Source: Prochlorococcus sp. AG-442-B03
GTDB taxonomy: Bacteria; Cyanobacteriota; Cyanobacteriia; PCC-6307; Cyanobiaceae
Length of the DNA: 60,189 nucleotides
Direction: 5' to 3'
Assembly (NCBI GenBank): GCA_003212395.1
Contig: QCPU01000009.1
Location: forward strand, 1-60,189
Shown here in pieces: positions 47,281 to 55,545 of this stretch (position 1 is the stretch's first letter; every line of letters begins with the position of its first letter). Both the position numbers and the translations under genes were made by a program. Below the pieces are notes generated by a model. The model was given only the letters and a program-made list of their open reading frames with translations, did not search any database and had not been told where the DNA came from.

Positions 47281-47382
47281 CATCAATAAAGTCTTTTCTT
47301 TACAAATGCTATCTAGAAAGAAACAAAAAAACCAAAACAATTTCACACAAAGTGTCCATTAACTGATAAGTTCAAATAGTGG

Positions 47383-47464
47383 GGGTCGGTGCCCGAGTGG
47401 TTAAAGGGGGCGGACTGTAAATCCGCTGGCTCTGCCTACGTTGGTTCAAATCCAACCCGGCCCA
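47383..47464 (+). tRNA. tRNA-Tyr (GUA)
   Basis: Class II tRNA of 82 nt. Acceptor strands GGGTCGG / CCGGCCC pair fully (one G-T), the anticodon arm is GCGGACTGTAAATCCGC with GTA, and there is a long variable arm and a T arm GTTGGTTCAAATCCAAC. CCA is not encoded. It lies 10 bp upstream of tRNA-Thr. Confidence 0.96.
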
Positions 47465-47474
47465 CTTTAAAATT

Positions 47475-47546
<72 letters not shown>

Positions 47547-47559
47547 CTCGTGGGATAGC

Positions 47560-47823
47560 TTGTTATCAGTGAGATTTCCACTATCGTCATACCGGATGCA
47601 CAGAATTTATCTTGCAGCGACCATGAATTATGGTCTGGGTTCTGATGATCCAGAAGAGCTGGCCTACTACAACAAAATCAAAAAAGAGATGGATGATATG
47701 AAAAAAGAACCTGTTAAAAAAGGGATACCCCTTAGTTGGGATACCCCCCGAAGGAATAGGCAAATGAATCTAAACACTTTTTTATTGATGGGAGTCTCAT
47801 GCTTATTGGTCTACCTTTGCTGA
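47560..47823 (+). CDS. Small protein, copy 1 of a duplicated unit (probably frameshifted)
   Basis: Contains RIYLAATMNYGLGSDDPEEL and YYNKIKKEMDDMKKEPVKKG, closely matching the minus-strand protein at 55542-55733. TTG at 47560 opens the frame; ATG at 47596 (MHRIYLAATM) is an alternative. Here the reading frame runs on in frame through RNRQMNLNTFLLMG into the region that in copy 2 is a separate 31-aa membrane protein, and then stops early. Relative to copy 2 there is a one-base difference before MNLN and a 4-base deficit after it. No function is known. GC is about 42 percent at 47581-47700, above the window average. Confidence 0.5.
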   Translation: MLSVRFPLSSYRMHRIYLAATMNYGLGSDDPEELAYYNKIKKEMDDMKKEPVKKGIPLSWDTPRRNRQMNLNTFLLMGVSCLLVYLC

Positions 47824-47860
47824 TGATTCTTAAAGGTAAAAAAAGACTCCCTAAGTTACT
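47763..47860 (+). pseudogene. Remnant of the 31-aa membrane peptide (copy 1)
   Basis: Aligned to the intact minus-strand frame at 55450-55545, the DNA keeps ATGAATCTAAA and the tail encoding DGSLMLIGLPLLMILKGKKR, but the two halves are in different frames owing to a net 4-base deficit near 47785. The tail frame runs on beyond the expected stop. Most likely a decayed copy; a sequencing error would also explain it. Confidence 0.5.
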
Positions 47861-48641
47861 TCTTAACAGCAAAAGTTACTCCCATAACCGCAGTGATGTC
47901 TTTCTTGATAGTGGTGGTGTCATAAGATCCCCAACTACTTACCTTGGTGGAATTCGGAACTGTTATCTGAAAAACTCCAGTATTTACTTTCTTTAAACCA
48001 CCTACTTCAGAGCCTGCCTGTAGAGCAATAGCTTCAGCCCTAACTCTTGCATCCTTTGCTGCCTTAGCAAGCATGTCAACTCGTTTATCAGCCAGCTTTG
48101 AATAAGTGAATTCAGGACGGCTTGGTTTCACCCTTACTCCTTTCCCAAGCAATTCTGTTATCTGACTATGAGTCTTCTGGATGTTATAAACATCCCTACT
48201 TTCAATCTCAATATTCTGATAAGTAATCCATTCAGTTCTAATGATTTCATTGGTCTTGGGATTCCTGGTTTTATATTCACTGATACTCGCAGGTCCAAGA
48301 TAAACATCCTGATTTATACTGTCCTCAATTCCATTAGCTTTAAGGAACTCCATTGTCTTATTAATCGACTGCTTATGCTTGGTAAATGAGTCAATCTGGG
48401 TTTTACCTGAGGTCTTTACCTGGACTGACCATTTTGCAATATCACTCTCAAAACTCTCTGTACTAGCACCTGTAACAGTGATAGTATTCTCAACCGTTCT
48501 GAACCCTCTCACAAGGACCGTGGAGGCACCTATAAATCCTCCGAGAGATAAGACAGCCATCGCGAAAACAAGTGGCGGAGTGCGGCGTATAACACTAAGG
48601 GAGTCGCCTGGTAGCGACCTGAGTTTCATAATAATTTTCAT
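47856..48641 (-). CDS. SIMPL-domain (DUF541) exported protein
   Basis: A 261-aa protein with an N-terminal anchor (TPPLVFAMAVLSLGGFIGAS, residues 23-42), then a SIMPL/DUF541 domain recognisable from ENTITVTGASTESFESDIAK near residue 51, SVQVKTSGKT and the late KAAKDARVRAEAIALQAGSE near residue 193. Members are periplasmic or outer-membrane proteins of varied or unknown role. The coding DNA is far more GC-rich than its surroundings (28 of 60 and 32 of 60 bases in 48481-48600), suggesting transfer from another picocyanobacterium or beyond. Confidence 0.8.
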   Translation of the reverse strand: MKIIMKLRSLPGDSLSVIRRTPPLVFAMAVLSLGGFIGASTVLVRGFRTVENTITVTGASTESFESDIAKWSVQVKTSGKTQIDSFTKHKQSINKTMEFLKANGIEDSINQDVYLGPASISEYKTRNPKTNEIIRTEWITYQNIEIESRDVYNIQKTHSQITELLGKGVRVKPSRPEFTYSKLADKRVDMLAKAAKDARVRAEAIALQAGSEVGGLKKVNTGVFQITVPNSTKVSSWGSYDTTTIKKDITAVMGVTFAVKK

Positions 48642-49153
48642 TGTCTATCGGTATGTGTGTAGGAGCTTTTTAAAAGCTGAACCTAAGGAAAATAATTAAA
48701 AAAACCCTGACTTTTGATCCTAAGGTTCTATTTAGCAATTACATGGAACTTCTTAAATTGATGTGCCACATTTTGAGTCGGTTACTAATATTGCCAGATT
48801 AAATAATTACTTGCAAGAAGTATTTTTGTATTATTTTTAAAATTCCAAATATATTTGCTCTTATAATTACATCACAAGTTTATTAAACATAATTTTTTTT
48901 ATATTATATTTGAGAAAAAATAAATATTTTTCAGTAAATTTTTAACTTTTAGAACAACTATATTTAAATCTGTAAATTATTTTGAAACTTATTTGAATTA
49001 AAAATAATAGAATTTTTACGTTCTTTTCTAACTGATTTATTAGTAACTTTTTTGTTGAGTAAGTTTATAGTGATCTAACTTTTTTTGGACTAATAAATCT
49101 AGAAAATAAAATTATTTAATAATGATTCCTTACTAAATAAATAAATTAATTAA
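48642..49153. other. AT-rich gap without recognised genes
   Basis: About 510 bp between the SIMPL gene and the nuclease operon. 48,841-48,960 holds only 18 G/C bases of 120. No ORF of plausible composition, tRNA or clear terminator is seen. Near 49,141-49,165 there is a short tandem run of AATT units. It may simply be non-coding spacer at an island join. Confidence 0.5.
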
Positions 49154-49165
49154 TTAATTAATTAA
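49141..49165. repeat. Short (AATT)n tandem run
   Basis: About six consecutive AATT/TTAA units just before the thermonuclease-like gene stop codon. It is probably a slippage-generated simple repeat; no function is implied. Confidence 0.5.
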
Positions 49166-49588
49166 ATAATTTTTTGACCATTTACATTGATATGCATATT
49201 TTTTATAAACTTTCGCCAAACCTAAATCGACCAGATGTTTTTGTAAGTTTTTTTCATCTTTATATAGTTCTGCAACAGTTCTACCATAGCGATCATATGT
49301 AATTCTCCTTATTTTAATTTCTTTGCCCGATATAAGATTATTCAAGTAATCTCTAACATATTGAGCTTTTTCAGGCTCAGCTCTTTTGCCTCTTATTTCA
49401 GGGGTATCAATACATGCAAGTCTAATTTTTTCTCCAGATATTGATGTGCAAGTATCTCCATCATAACAACTCTTAATAAAAATTTTTTGAGTACCTGCAA
49501 ATACGGAAAAATATAAATTTGATAATAAATAAACTAATAAAATTTTCAATAAATTCTTATCAGAATTTTTAAAGATATTAACTTTCAT
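49154..49588 (-). CDS. Secreted thermonuclease-type (SNase) nuclease
   Basis: Staphylococcal nuclease-family protein, about 144 aa from ATG 49588. A signal-like hydrophobic segment NLLKILLVYLLSNLYFSVFA (about residues 13-32) precedes the domain. Catalytic residues are intact: YDGDTC (Ca-binding Asp), IRLACIDTPE (Arg56, Asp61, Glu64) and YDRYGRTVAEL (Arg103). It would cut DNA/RNA outside the cytoplasm. A longer start at 49603 overlaps the helicase gene by 26 bp; ATG 49588 overlaps by 11 bp. It is last in the leftward operon. Confidence 0.85.
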   Translation of the reverse strand: MKVNIFKNSDKNLLKILLVYLLSNLYFSVFAGTQKIFIKSCYDGDTCTSISGEKIRLACIDTPEIRGKRAEPEKAQYVRDYLNNLISGKEIKIRRITYDRYGRTVAELYKDEKNLQKHLVDLGLAKVYKKYAYQCKWSKNYLIN

Positions 49589-52217
49589 ATTTTTCTGATC
49601 CACTTTTAATTGGAATACTCATAAAATTATTATCTTTTTCAGCATAATTTATTTTGGATTTATCGAGACTTTCATCAATAATTATATTTGGAATTATATT
49701 AAAGAACTTAATAAGAAATATTTTAAGCTGATTGATTGATTCACTATCTTTTTCTATCCAACCTTCCTTAAGAAATAACCAATAAGGAAAATATTGAATA
49801 TTCCAACCCGCTCTTCTTAAAGAGTTTGCTCTTTCAAAATGATCCTCCGTATCATTAATATCAATTTCTAGGTATTTACCGTCTAAATCTATACCTAATG
49901 CTTTATTACTTTGTGAATCAAAGATAACTATATCTATTTCATAACCACATGATTCAACCTTATTAAAGACGTGAAGTCTTGAAGAAGAAATTTCATTAAT
50001 AATATCGCAAATTATATTTAAAATTGATCTTTCAAAATCTGAATCGCATTTTTTAAAATCCAATATCCAGCCTATGGGTAAAAATTTTTCATCTTTATTT
50101 TTGAGATATTTTCCGCCTTCCTTCATTTTAGTTAATAATTTTTCCATAATCATCATATTAGGCGGAATTTTTCCATGAATAAAATAAGTAAAATATTTTG
50201 CTCTGCTAGTAGCAACATTAAATCTGTTTGGATCTTCCATAAATGCTTTTGATCGGGTTTGATTTATATCTATTGAAGGTGTGAAAATCATAATATCTCT
50301 CTCATTACCTTGAAATTCTTCTGGAGTTCCTATCATCAGCGAAACAGTATTTATCTCTTTATCGGTAAACTTTTTTTCAACCATATCATTCATAAATGAA
50401 ACTTGATCTCTAATAAATGAGACTATTCCAATAGAAAATGATCTGTTTTTTAGGTCTGGAATATCAAAAATATCATATGTATATTTATTGATTTTTTTAT
50501 TTATTAAATATTCGATTATTTGAAATGCTTTTTCTGCTTCTCCTTTATTTATTTTTGAATTTTTATCTCTTTCAGTTTTTACCTCTATATCCATGAAAGC
50601 ATTTATAGCTTTTTTGTCTGGAAGAGCAGTCATTATTTTTAAACCAGTTCCTTTTTTATTAGTCTTATAGAATTGTTCATTTGTAAATTCAGCTAACATT
50701 GGTAATGATCTAAAGTGCTCAGTTAGTTGAATTGGAGATGCTGAAACAGGATTTTGGTCATTTCTAATTAAGTTTAATATTGATGACTTTGAAACTAATA
50801 AATCCTTTTCTTCGGCAGATTTATAGTCTGAAATAAGGTTTTTATTTTGATAAAAATATTTCTGCCAAGTGAGTTTTTCAAAAAACTTATTTACAAAAAT
50901 TACTCCTCCAGACTTGATACCTAGTTGCTTATGATCTCCTACTATACAGAATCTTTTTGCTCGAAATAAAACTGGAAATATTTCTGCAAGATTTACTTGT
51001 GATGCTTCATCAAGAATTAAAAGATCAAATATTTCTTCTTCGAATGGAAGATATGGATGTAATGATTTTATCTCTCCCATAATTATGGGAAATAATTCCA
51101 ATAATAAATTAAAATCTATACCTGAATTAGCTTTTTTTGCTTTTTTAGAGTTTTTCCACCTAACTCTTTTTTTAAATAATTCAAGATTATCCTTATGATT
51201 CTTTTTTTGAAGAAGTCTTATTTGTCTACAATAATTTTTTTCTAAAAGATTACTTGAGGTAATGCTTTTTTGTTTTTTTGAATATAGCTGTAAATTTCTT
51301 CTATTTAATGTCTTTCTATTATTTTCTATGGGAAGTTCTCTTGTTTTTTTAAGAACATTTTTGACTTTTGCTAAAGCAAAAGAAAAGTCTAAAACTCTAA
51401 ATAAAAACTCTTCACCTCTTTCTGAATATAAGGGGTAATCAATATTAAGTTTTTTAGTTATTGCTTTGGATAGAAACTTGAGTTTAATGCGATCCTTTTT
51501 CTGTATATTATGATTTATCGATTTTTCTTTAATCTTTAAACAACTTTTTATTATTAATTTAAGTTGATTAATTTCCTCAAGATTTTTGATAGGATTGATT
51601 TTTTGAATATTTATCTTTTTCATTCTCCAATCTTCAACTAAGATATTTCTTTGTTCCTCAAGAATTAGATTATTCTTGTAAAGATCATTTAGTTTCTCCT
51701 CATATTGTTTAACTTTTTCAGAATAATAAATTTTTTCTCTAACTAATTTAATTATTTCCTCTGATAAAATTTGTGAATTTTTTTCTCTTGACGTAATGTT
51801 TGTATTATAAGTTTCAGAAATTAACTTATCAATTAGTAATCTTAAGTTTTCTTTTTTTGAGGCGCTTTCAGAAAGATAAAGACAAGATGTTTCTCCTAGG
51901 ACCTCGCATATCTTTTGATGAACAATATCTACCGCTGGAGTTTTTTGGGATGCTACTAATACTTTTAATCCAAGTTGGTTTGCCACTACTGCTAGTGCTG
52001 ATATTGTGAAGGATTTTCCTGTACCTGGAGGCCCTTGAATATAAGATATATCATTTGATAAGCATTTAATAATTGAATCTTTTTGCGATTTTGATAATGA
52101 ATAAGGTAATAAATTTATAGATTTAGTGATTTCTTTAATATCTAATTCTTCATGTTTAGACGTAAATTTATTTGCTTCAAATACTGACTCTAATAATCTT
52201 GATAAAGTACTTATCAT
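49578..52217 (-). CDS. SF1 helicase with C-terminal PD-(D/E)XK-like nuclease domain
   Basis: An 879-aa protein. Helicase motifs: Q-motif LSKSQKDSI (41-49), Walker A GPPGTGKS (62-69), Walker B DLLILDEASQ (398-407), GDHKQLG (427-433), HFRS (501-504), GTPEEFQGNERDI (630-642) and VATSRAK (668-674). A charged insert of about 240 residues lies between the Walker motifs. Residues about 727-815 resemble the Vsr/MTES_1575-type endonuclease fold: DFER, GYEIDIVI and LGIDLDG followed by RANSLRRAGWNIQYFP. Such Dna2/UPF1-like helicase-nucleases are frequent in defence islands. It is joined by one shared base to the 252-aa gene upstream. Confidence 0.85.
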   Translation of the reverse strand: MISTLSRLLESVFEANKFTSKHEELDIKEITKSINLLPYSLSKSQKDSIIKCLSNDISYIQGPPGTGKSFTISALAVVANQLGLKVLVASQKTPAVDIVHQKICEVLGETSCLYLSESASKKENLRLLIDKLISETYNTNITSREKNSQILSEEIIKLVREKIYYSEKVKQYEEKLNDLYKNNLILEEQRNILVEDWRMKKINIQKINPIKNLEEINQLKLIIKSCLKIKEKSINHNIQKKDRIKLKFLSKAITKKLNIDYPLYSERGEEFLFRVLDFSFALAKVKNVLKKTRELPIENNRKTLNRRNLQLYSKKQKSITSSNLLEKNYCRQIRLLQKKNHKDNLELFKKRVRWKNSKKAKKANSGIDFNLLLELFPIIMGEIKSLHPYLPFEEEIFDLLILDEASQVNLAEIFPVLFRAKRFCIVGDHKQLGIKSGGVIFVNKFFEKLTWQKYFYQNKNLISDYKSAEEKDLLVSKSSILNLIRNDQNPVSASPIQLTEHFRSLPMLAEFTNEQFYKTNKKGTGLKIMTALPDKKAINAFMDIEVKTERDKNSKINKGEAEKAFQIIEYLINKKINKYTYDIFDIPDLKNRSFSIGIVSFIRDQVSFMNDMVEKKFTDKEINTVSLMIGTPEEFQGNERDIMIFTPSIDINQTRSKAFMEDPNRFNVATSRAKYFTYFIHGKIPPNMMIMEKLLTKMKEGGKYLKNKDEKFLPIGWILDFKKCDSDFERSILNIICDIINEISSSRLHVFNKVESCGYEIDIVIFDSQSNKALGIDLDGKYLEIDINDTEDHFERANSLRRAGWNIQYFPYWLFLKEGWIEKDSESINQLKIFLIKFFNIIPNIIIDESLDKSKINYAEKDNNFMSIPIKSGSEKYES

Positions 52218-52975
52218 TATTCTATTTCCTCTGACAGATCATTAAGAGCTCTAAAAGTACTTAGGCCTGGTGGCACTGGACCATAAAAAATCCAATCTCC
52301 TGGGCAAAAAAATAATTTAAATAATTTTTCTTCTTTTTTTTCTACTGCAGCTTTTATACAATCTATGGGCAAATCAATAAAATCAGAGTCTAAATCGGTA
52401 AGAATTTTGACTTGATTAAAAAATTCCAAACTATAATTATTTATTAAAGATAATTTTTTTTCTTTTAATTCGAAAATGTTATTTTCCAACTTTTCAATAA
52501 ACTCATTAATGTCTAGATTCTCTTCATTTAAATCAGTTGGAAAATAGGAATAATTTTCTTCTTCGGAGTCACTAGAAATTAATGCTGTAATTATGTCATA
52601 GTTAATTGTCCAATCTGAAAGATCATAACTACCATCTTCTTCGAAAAATAATTGGTTATATATAATTGGAGCTGCAAGGATTCTTGGAGCGAAATTAGAA
52701 TTTTTTTTATTAGGGAAAGTACCACACATTATTCCGGAAGTACAGAAAATCCCATTACCTATTTTTTCTTGATTCAAAGATACTTTATAGCCATCAATTT
52801 TATTAATATCTGCAAGTTTTAAATTAGTTATTCTTTGGAATCTTTTATCTTTTTTAACTCTAGATGATCTATAAAGGACTTGTGAGTAATTACCGGCTGC
52901 ACCAGATCCGTATATTACTTTTTTGCTCATATCTCTTAGATAGAGAAGATAATTTTTACTTAAAAGATCAGACAT
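52217..52975 (-). CDS. Unrecognised 252-aa partner of the helicase
   Basis: An acidic soluble protein that begins MSDLLSKNYLLYLRDMSKKV and ends GPVPPGLSTFRALNDLSEE. There is no catalytic motif that I recognise and no membrane span. Its stop overlaps the helicase start by one base, and it starts exactly after the coiled-coil gene's stop, so translation is coupled. In other lineages, large helicases of this class carry an N-terminal region of similar size in the same chain; this could be that region split off as a separate subunit (inference). Confidence 0.7.
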   Translation of the reverse strand: MSDLLSKNYLLYLRDMSKKVIYGSGAAGNYSQVLYRSSRVKKDKRFQRITNLKLADINKIDGYKVSLNQEKIGNGIFCTSGIMCGTFPNKKNSNFAPRILAAPIIYNQLFFEEDGSYDLSDWTINYDIITALISSDSEEENYSYFPTDLNEENLDINEFIEKLENNIFELKEKKLSLINNYSLEFFNQVKILTDLDSDFIDLPIDCIKAAVEKKEEKLFKLFFCPGDWIFYGPVPPGLSTFRALNDLSEEIE

Positions 52976-53386
52976 CTATAGATTAGATATTGTTTCAAGT
53001 GAATCTTTAAGTTTGTTTATTGATTGATTTGTTTGATCAATTTTCTTTACTAATTCATTTAATACTTTTGATTCGTTATCAATTGATGAAATAACATTTT
53101 GATATGTTTCCTTAGTTAATATTGAATTTTTAGAGATTAATTCAGAATTCTTTAAAAGATTTGAAGTATTAATATTCGTGTTATTAGTAAGAGAATTTAT
53201 ACTTTGATTTAACTTATGAAAATCATCTCTGACCGCCCTTATTGAATTTCTAGAAGTATCATTTATTACGAAATCAATATTTCCAAAATATCTCTTCAAT
53301 TTTTTTGTTTCAATAAAAAAAAGAATGGTAAGAGTTATAGCAAATAATGGATTTATGATTGCTGCAAAAATAAATATATTTGACAT
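52976..53386 (-). CDS. Membrane-anchored coiled-coil protein (136 aa)
   Basis: One N-terminal span (IFIFAAIINPLFAITLTILFFI, residues 4-25) is followed by KKLKRYFG and then a long Ser/Asn/Thr-rich helical region with heptad-like hydrophobics (SINSLTNNTNINTSNLLKNS, KIDQTNQSINKLKDSLETIS), probably a coiled coil in the cytoplasm. It is first in the leftward operon. It could anchor or sense for the helicase-nuclease. The family is not recognised. Confidence 0.7.
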   Translation of the reverse strand: MSNIFIFAAIINPLFAITLTILFFIETKKLKRYFGNIDFVINDTSRNSIRAVRDDFHKLNQSINSLTNNTNINTSNLLKNSELISKNSILTKETYQNVISSIDNESKVLNELVKKIDQTNQSINKLKDSLETISNL

Positions 53387-53451
53387 AAAAAAGTTATAGA
53401 ATATGTTATTTAAAGAATAATTTACATTATTTAAATAAACAAAATGTATAT

Positions 53452-53481
53452 TTGCAAATAATACTTAAAAAAATATATAAT
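53452..53481 (+). promoter_or_regulatory. Promoter of the 446-aa membrane protein gene
   Basis: TTGCAA at 53452-53457, an 18-bp spacer and TATAAT at 53476-53481, 23 bp before the ATG at 53505. It lies in the 118-bp divergent gap shared with the helicase operon, for which I see no equally clear promoter. Confidence 0.5.
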
Positions 53482-53504
53482 CCTAATTAATAGAGTTAAA
53501 TTTA

Positions 53505-54845
53505 ATGACAGAAAAATTTAATAAACAAGAATTACTTAATTGGATTGAAACTCAGCCAGAACTAAATTTTATAAGAGCTCAGGCAAATAAAACATTCGTT
53601 AGTTACGATACTAATGAAGAAGAAGTTAGTAGAAGAATAAGTGTTATTGGGAGAAATGAGTTAGATATCAAAAAAGGATTTTTTCAAAAATTATGGGAAT
53701 TAATATGGGTACCTGGCAAGCAATTAAGAGGAACATCTTATTCGGATGAAAATTTAGATAAAAAGCTTGCAGCTACATCCTCATTAATGAGTTTCTCAAC
53801 TATTTGGGATATGGTATGTACCTTTCCAGTTTTATTTTATGTAGTTAAGGGACTTGCTATATTTACTATTCCTGCAGCAACTGCAGCAAGTTTGCTTATT
53901 TTGGCGATGTCTAATGCTGCAGGAAAATTTGCAATGGATAGAAATAAAGGTAATAAAACTATAGCTACGTTTTTGCTTTTCATATTCTTTGTTCTTTCTT
54001 TGGTAAAGACAGCTTTTTCTGGAGTTGGATTAGAGTTGATGGGTGGATCCCAAAGATTGAAAAATATGAAAGCAAGAGAAGTTCTCTCTCAGAAAGGTCT
54101 TTTGAAAACATCAAGACCTGATTCAAGTGTATTTGATGCGCTTTATACTAATGCCAATGCAGAATGCGATAGATTAATTGCTGAACAGTCCAGACTTGAT
54201 ACTTCAGAGGCTTCGCAAAGAAGGCAATGGAATAAATTGCAGAAACAAATGTATGCAGATCCAAAGGATTTGGAAAATTTTGATACAAATGAAAAATTGA
54301 GCAGTTTTTCAAATAAATTGGGACCTTGTACTACAAGAAATTATATAAGTGGCTTATTGGGCATATCTGATCAAAATCTTGAAGAAAATTATTCTAACCT
54401 TACAAAACTAGAAGATGCATTAAGTCCGCTTGCCCTTTTATATATACGTTCAAGAAATTCTTATTATTCACACTTTAATGGTGATGCATTAGCTGGTGAA
54501 CCTATCGAAAGGTCTTGGCTTACTTTTGATGAGAAGCTTGGGATACAAGTGAAGGCAGATTGTGATGATCAAGATGAAAAATGCTTAGGACCTATTAGAT
54601 GGGCATCAGGAAATGAAGCTATAAAAACTGCAACAACTGATTTTTATGAGAAAGTATACCGAGGTGACTTTAAAAGTCTCGGTTCATCTTTAATTGGATT
54701 TCTCATTTCTATAATATTGAGTCTCACTGCTATTGTATTATTATTTGGATCCTCAACCGATATTAAAGTAAGAGCATCTAGGGCAACCATACTAAATAAA
54801 AAAAGAAATGCTATTTTTACTAAAATCAGAAATAGTAAAAATTAA
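53505..54845 (+). CDS. Unrecognised multi-pass membrane protein (446 aa)
   Basis: A cytoplasmic-looking N-terminus (residues 1-95) is followed by about three spans (residues 102-175: STIWDMVCTFPVLFYVVKGL, ATAASLLILAMSNAAG, TIATFLLFIFFVLSLVKTAF). Then comes a loop of about 220 residues with four cysteines (NAECDR, GPCTTR, ADCDDQDEKC), and a final span (SLIGFLISIILSLTAIVLLF, about 401-420) with a basic tail. The cysteines suggest a disulfide-bearing periplasmic loop. It is divergent from the helicase operon and followed by a small partner gene. No family recognised. Confidence 0.75.
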   Translation: MTEKFNKQELLNWIETQPELNFIRAQANKTFVSYDTNEEEVSRRISVIGRNELDIKKGFFQKLWELIWVPGKQLRGTSYSDENLDKKLAATSSLMSFSTIWDMVCTFPVLFYVVKGLAIFTIPAATAASLLILAMSNAAGKFAMDRNKGNKTIATFLLFIFFVLSLVKTAFSGVGLELMGGSQRLKNMKAREVLSQKGLLKTSRPDSSVFDALYTNANAECDRLIAEQSRLDTSEASQRRQWNKLQKQMYADPKDLENFDTNEKLSSFSNKLGPCTTRNYISGLLGISDQNLEENYSNLTKLEDALSPLALLYIRSRNSYYSHFNGDALAGEPIERSWLTFDEKLGIQVKADCDDQDEKCLGPIRWASGNEAIKTATTDFYEKVYRGDFKSLGSSLIGFLISIILSLTAIVLLFGSSTDIKVRASRATILNKKRNAIFTKIRNSKN

Positions 54846-54862
54846 TTATTAGGAGAATTATT

Positions 54863-55084
54863 ATGAAAAATTCAGGAAGCAGAAAAAACACAACAATTGG
54901 TTGGATTCGTGAAAATGGAGAAACTATAGAAGATAGAGAATATGCCGACCAAAAATATTTTGAACTTATTTTAAATTTATGGATATCTTATGTGAATTAT
55001 TCAGGGGACACATATTTTCCTGCTTTGCAAGAAGAGCTTTATTTGGATTTTGAAAAATATGAAGCTGAGGAGAAAACTAGATAA
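54863..55084 (+). CDS. 73-aa acidic partner of the membrane protein
   Basis: A strong Shine-Dalgarno sequence (AGGAGA, 54850-54855) lies 7 bp before the ATG, unusual in this AT-rich genome. The protein MKNSGSRKNTTIGWIRENGE onwards is soluble and acidic at its C-terminus (YLDFEKYEAEEKTR), with no span. It lies 17 bp after the 446-aa gene, so it is probably translated from the same mRNA. Not recognised. Confidence 0.65.
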   Translation: MKNSGSRKNTTIGWIRENGETIEDREYADQKYFELILNLWISYVNYSGDTYFPALQEELYLDFEKYEAEEKTR

Positions 55085-55449
55085 TAACTTTAAATATTTT
55101 ATTTATATTATAAATTTGGATAGAAGGGATAACTCATAGAAGCAAAGATTTAGTTTTGCATAATACATAAAATTTTTACACTTATTTAAAGGACAAAAGT
55201 TCCACATTTTCAAAAACTAAATTTCAGTCTAACCTAAGATCTACTAGTTGTTTCTAAAAATATATATTGGAATATTGTGGATATAGTCAATTATGGATTA
55301 GAAAGAAAAATATCTATTAATTTACAATTAAGGTTCGTTTTGGCCTCTACATTTACAAAACCATTAAAACCTGTCAATGAATTTTTTTCAAATTTTATAT
55401 GAATTAATCAAAATCGTATACATATTAAATAAATAAAGAAATTATTGAT
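55085..55449. other. Gap with no recognised feature
   Basis: About 365 bp of AT-rich DNA between the 73-aa gene and the minus-strand micro-gene. No ORF with convincing composition, tRNA or terminator hairpin is visible. Confidence 0.5.
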
Positions 55450-55545
55450 TTAGGGAGTTTTCTTTTTGCCTTTTAAGATCATCAATAACGGTAACCCAAC
55501 AAGCATTAGGCTACCATCAATTAACAAAAAAGCATTTAGATTCAT
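55450..55545 (-). CDS. 31-aa membrane micro-protein (copy 2, intact)
   Basis: Translated by hand: ATG at 55545, taa at 55450-55452. MNLNAFLLIDGSLMLVGLPL followed by LMILKGKKKTP, one hydrophobic span and a basic tail. It overlaps the stop of the preceding frame by ATGA, so it is translationally coupled. A decayed homologue lies at 47763-47860. Function unknown. Confidence 0.55.
   Translation of the reverse strand: MNLNAFLLIDGSLMLVGLPLLMILKGKKKTP

Noticed and set aside
47281..47346. Hydrophobic 22-residue leader of AroQ
   Set aside because: AroQ is cytosolic and begins at [10 protein letters not shown]; the leader looks like read-through of AT-rich upstream DNA.
47799..47996. 65-aa plus-strand frame MLIGLPLLMILKGKK...
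   Set aside because: Its first part is the remnant of the micro-peptide; the rest is antisense to the SIMPL gene.
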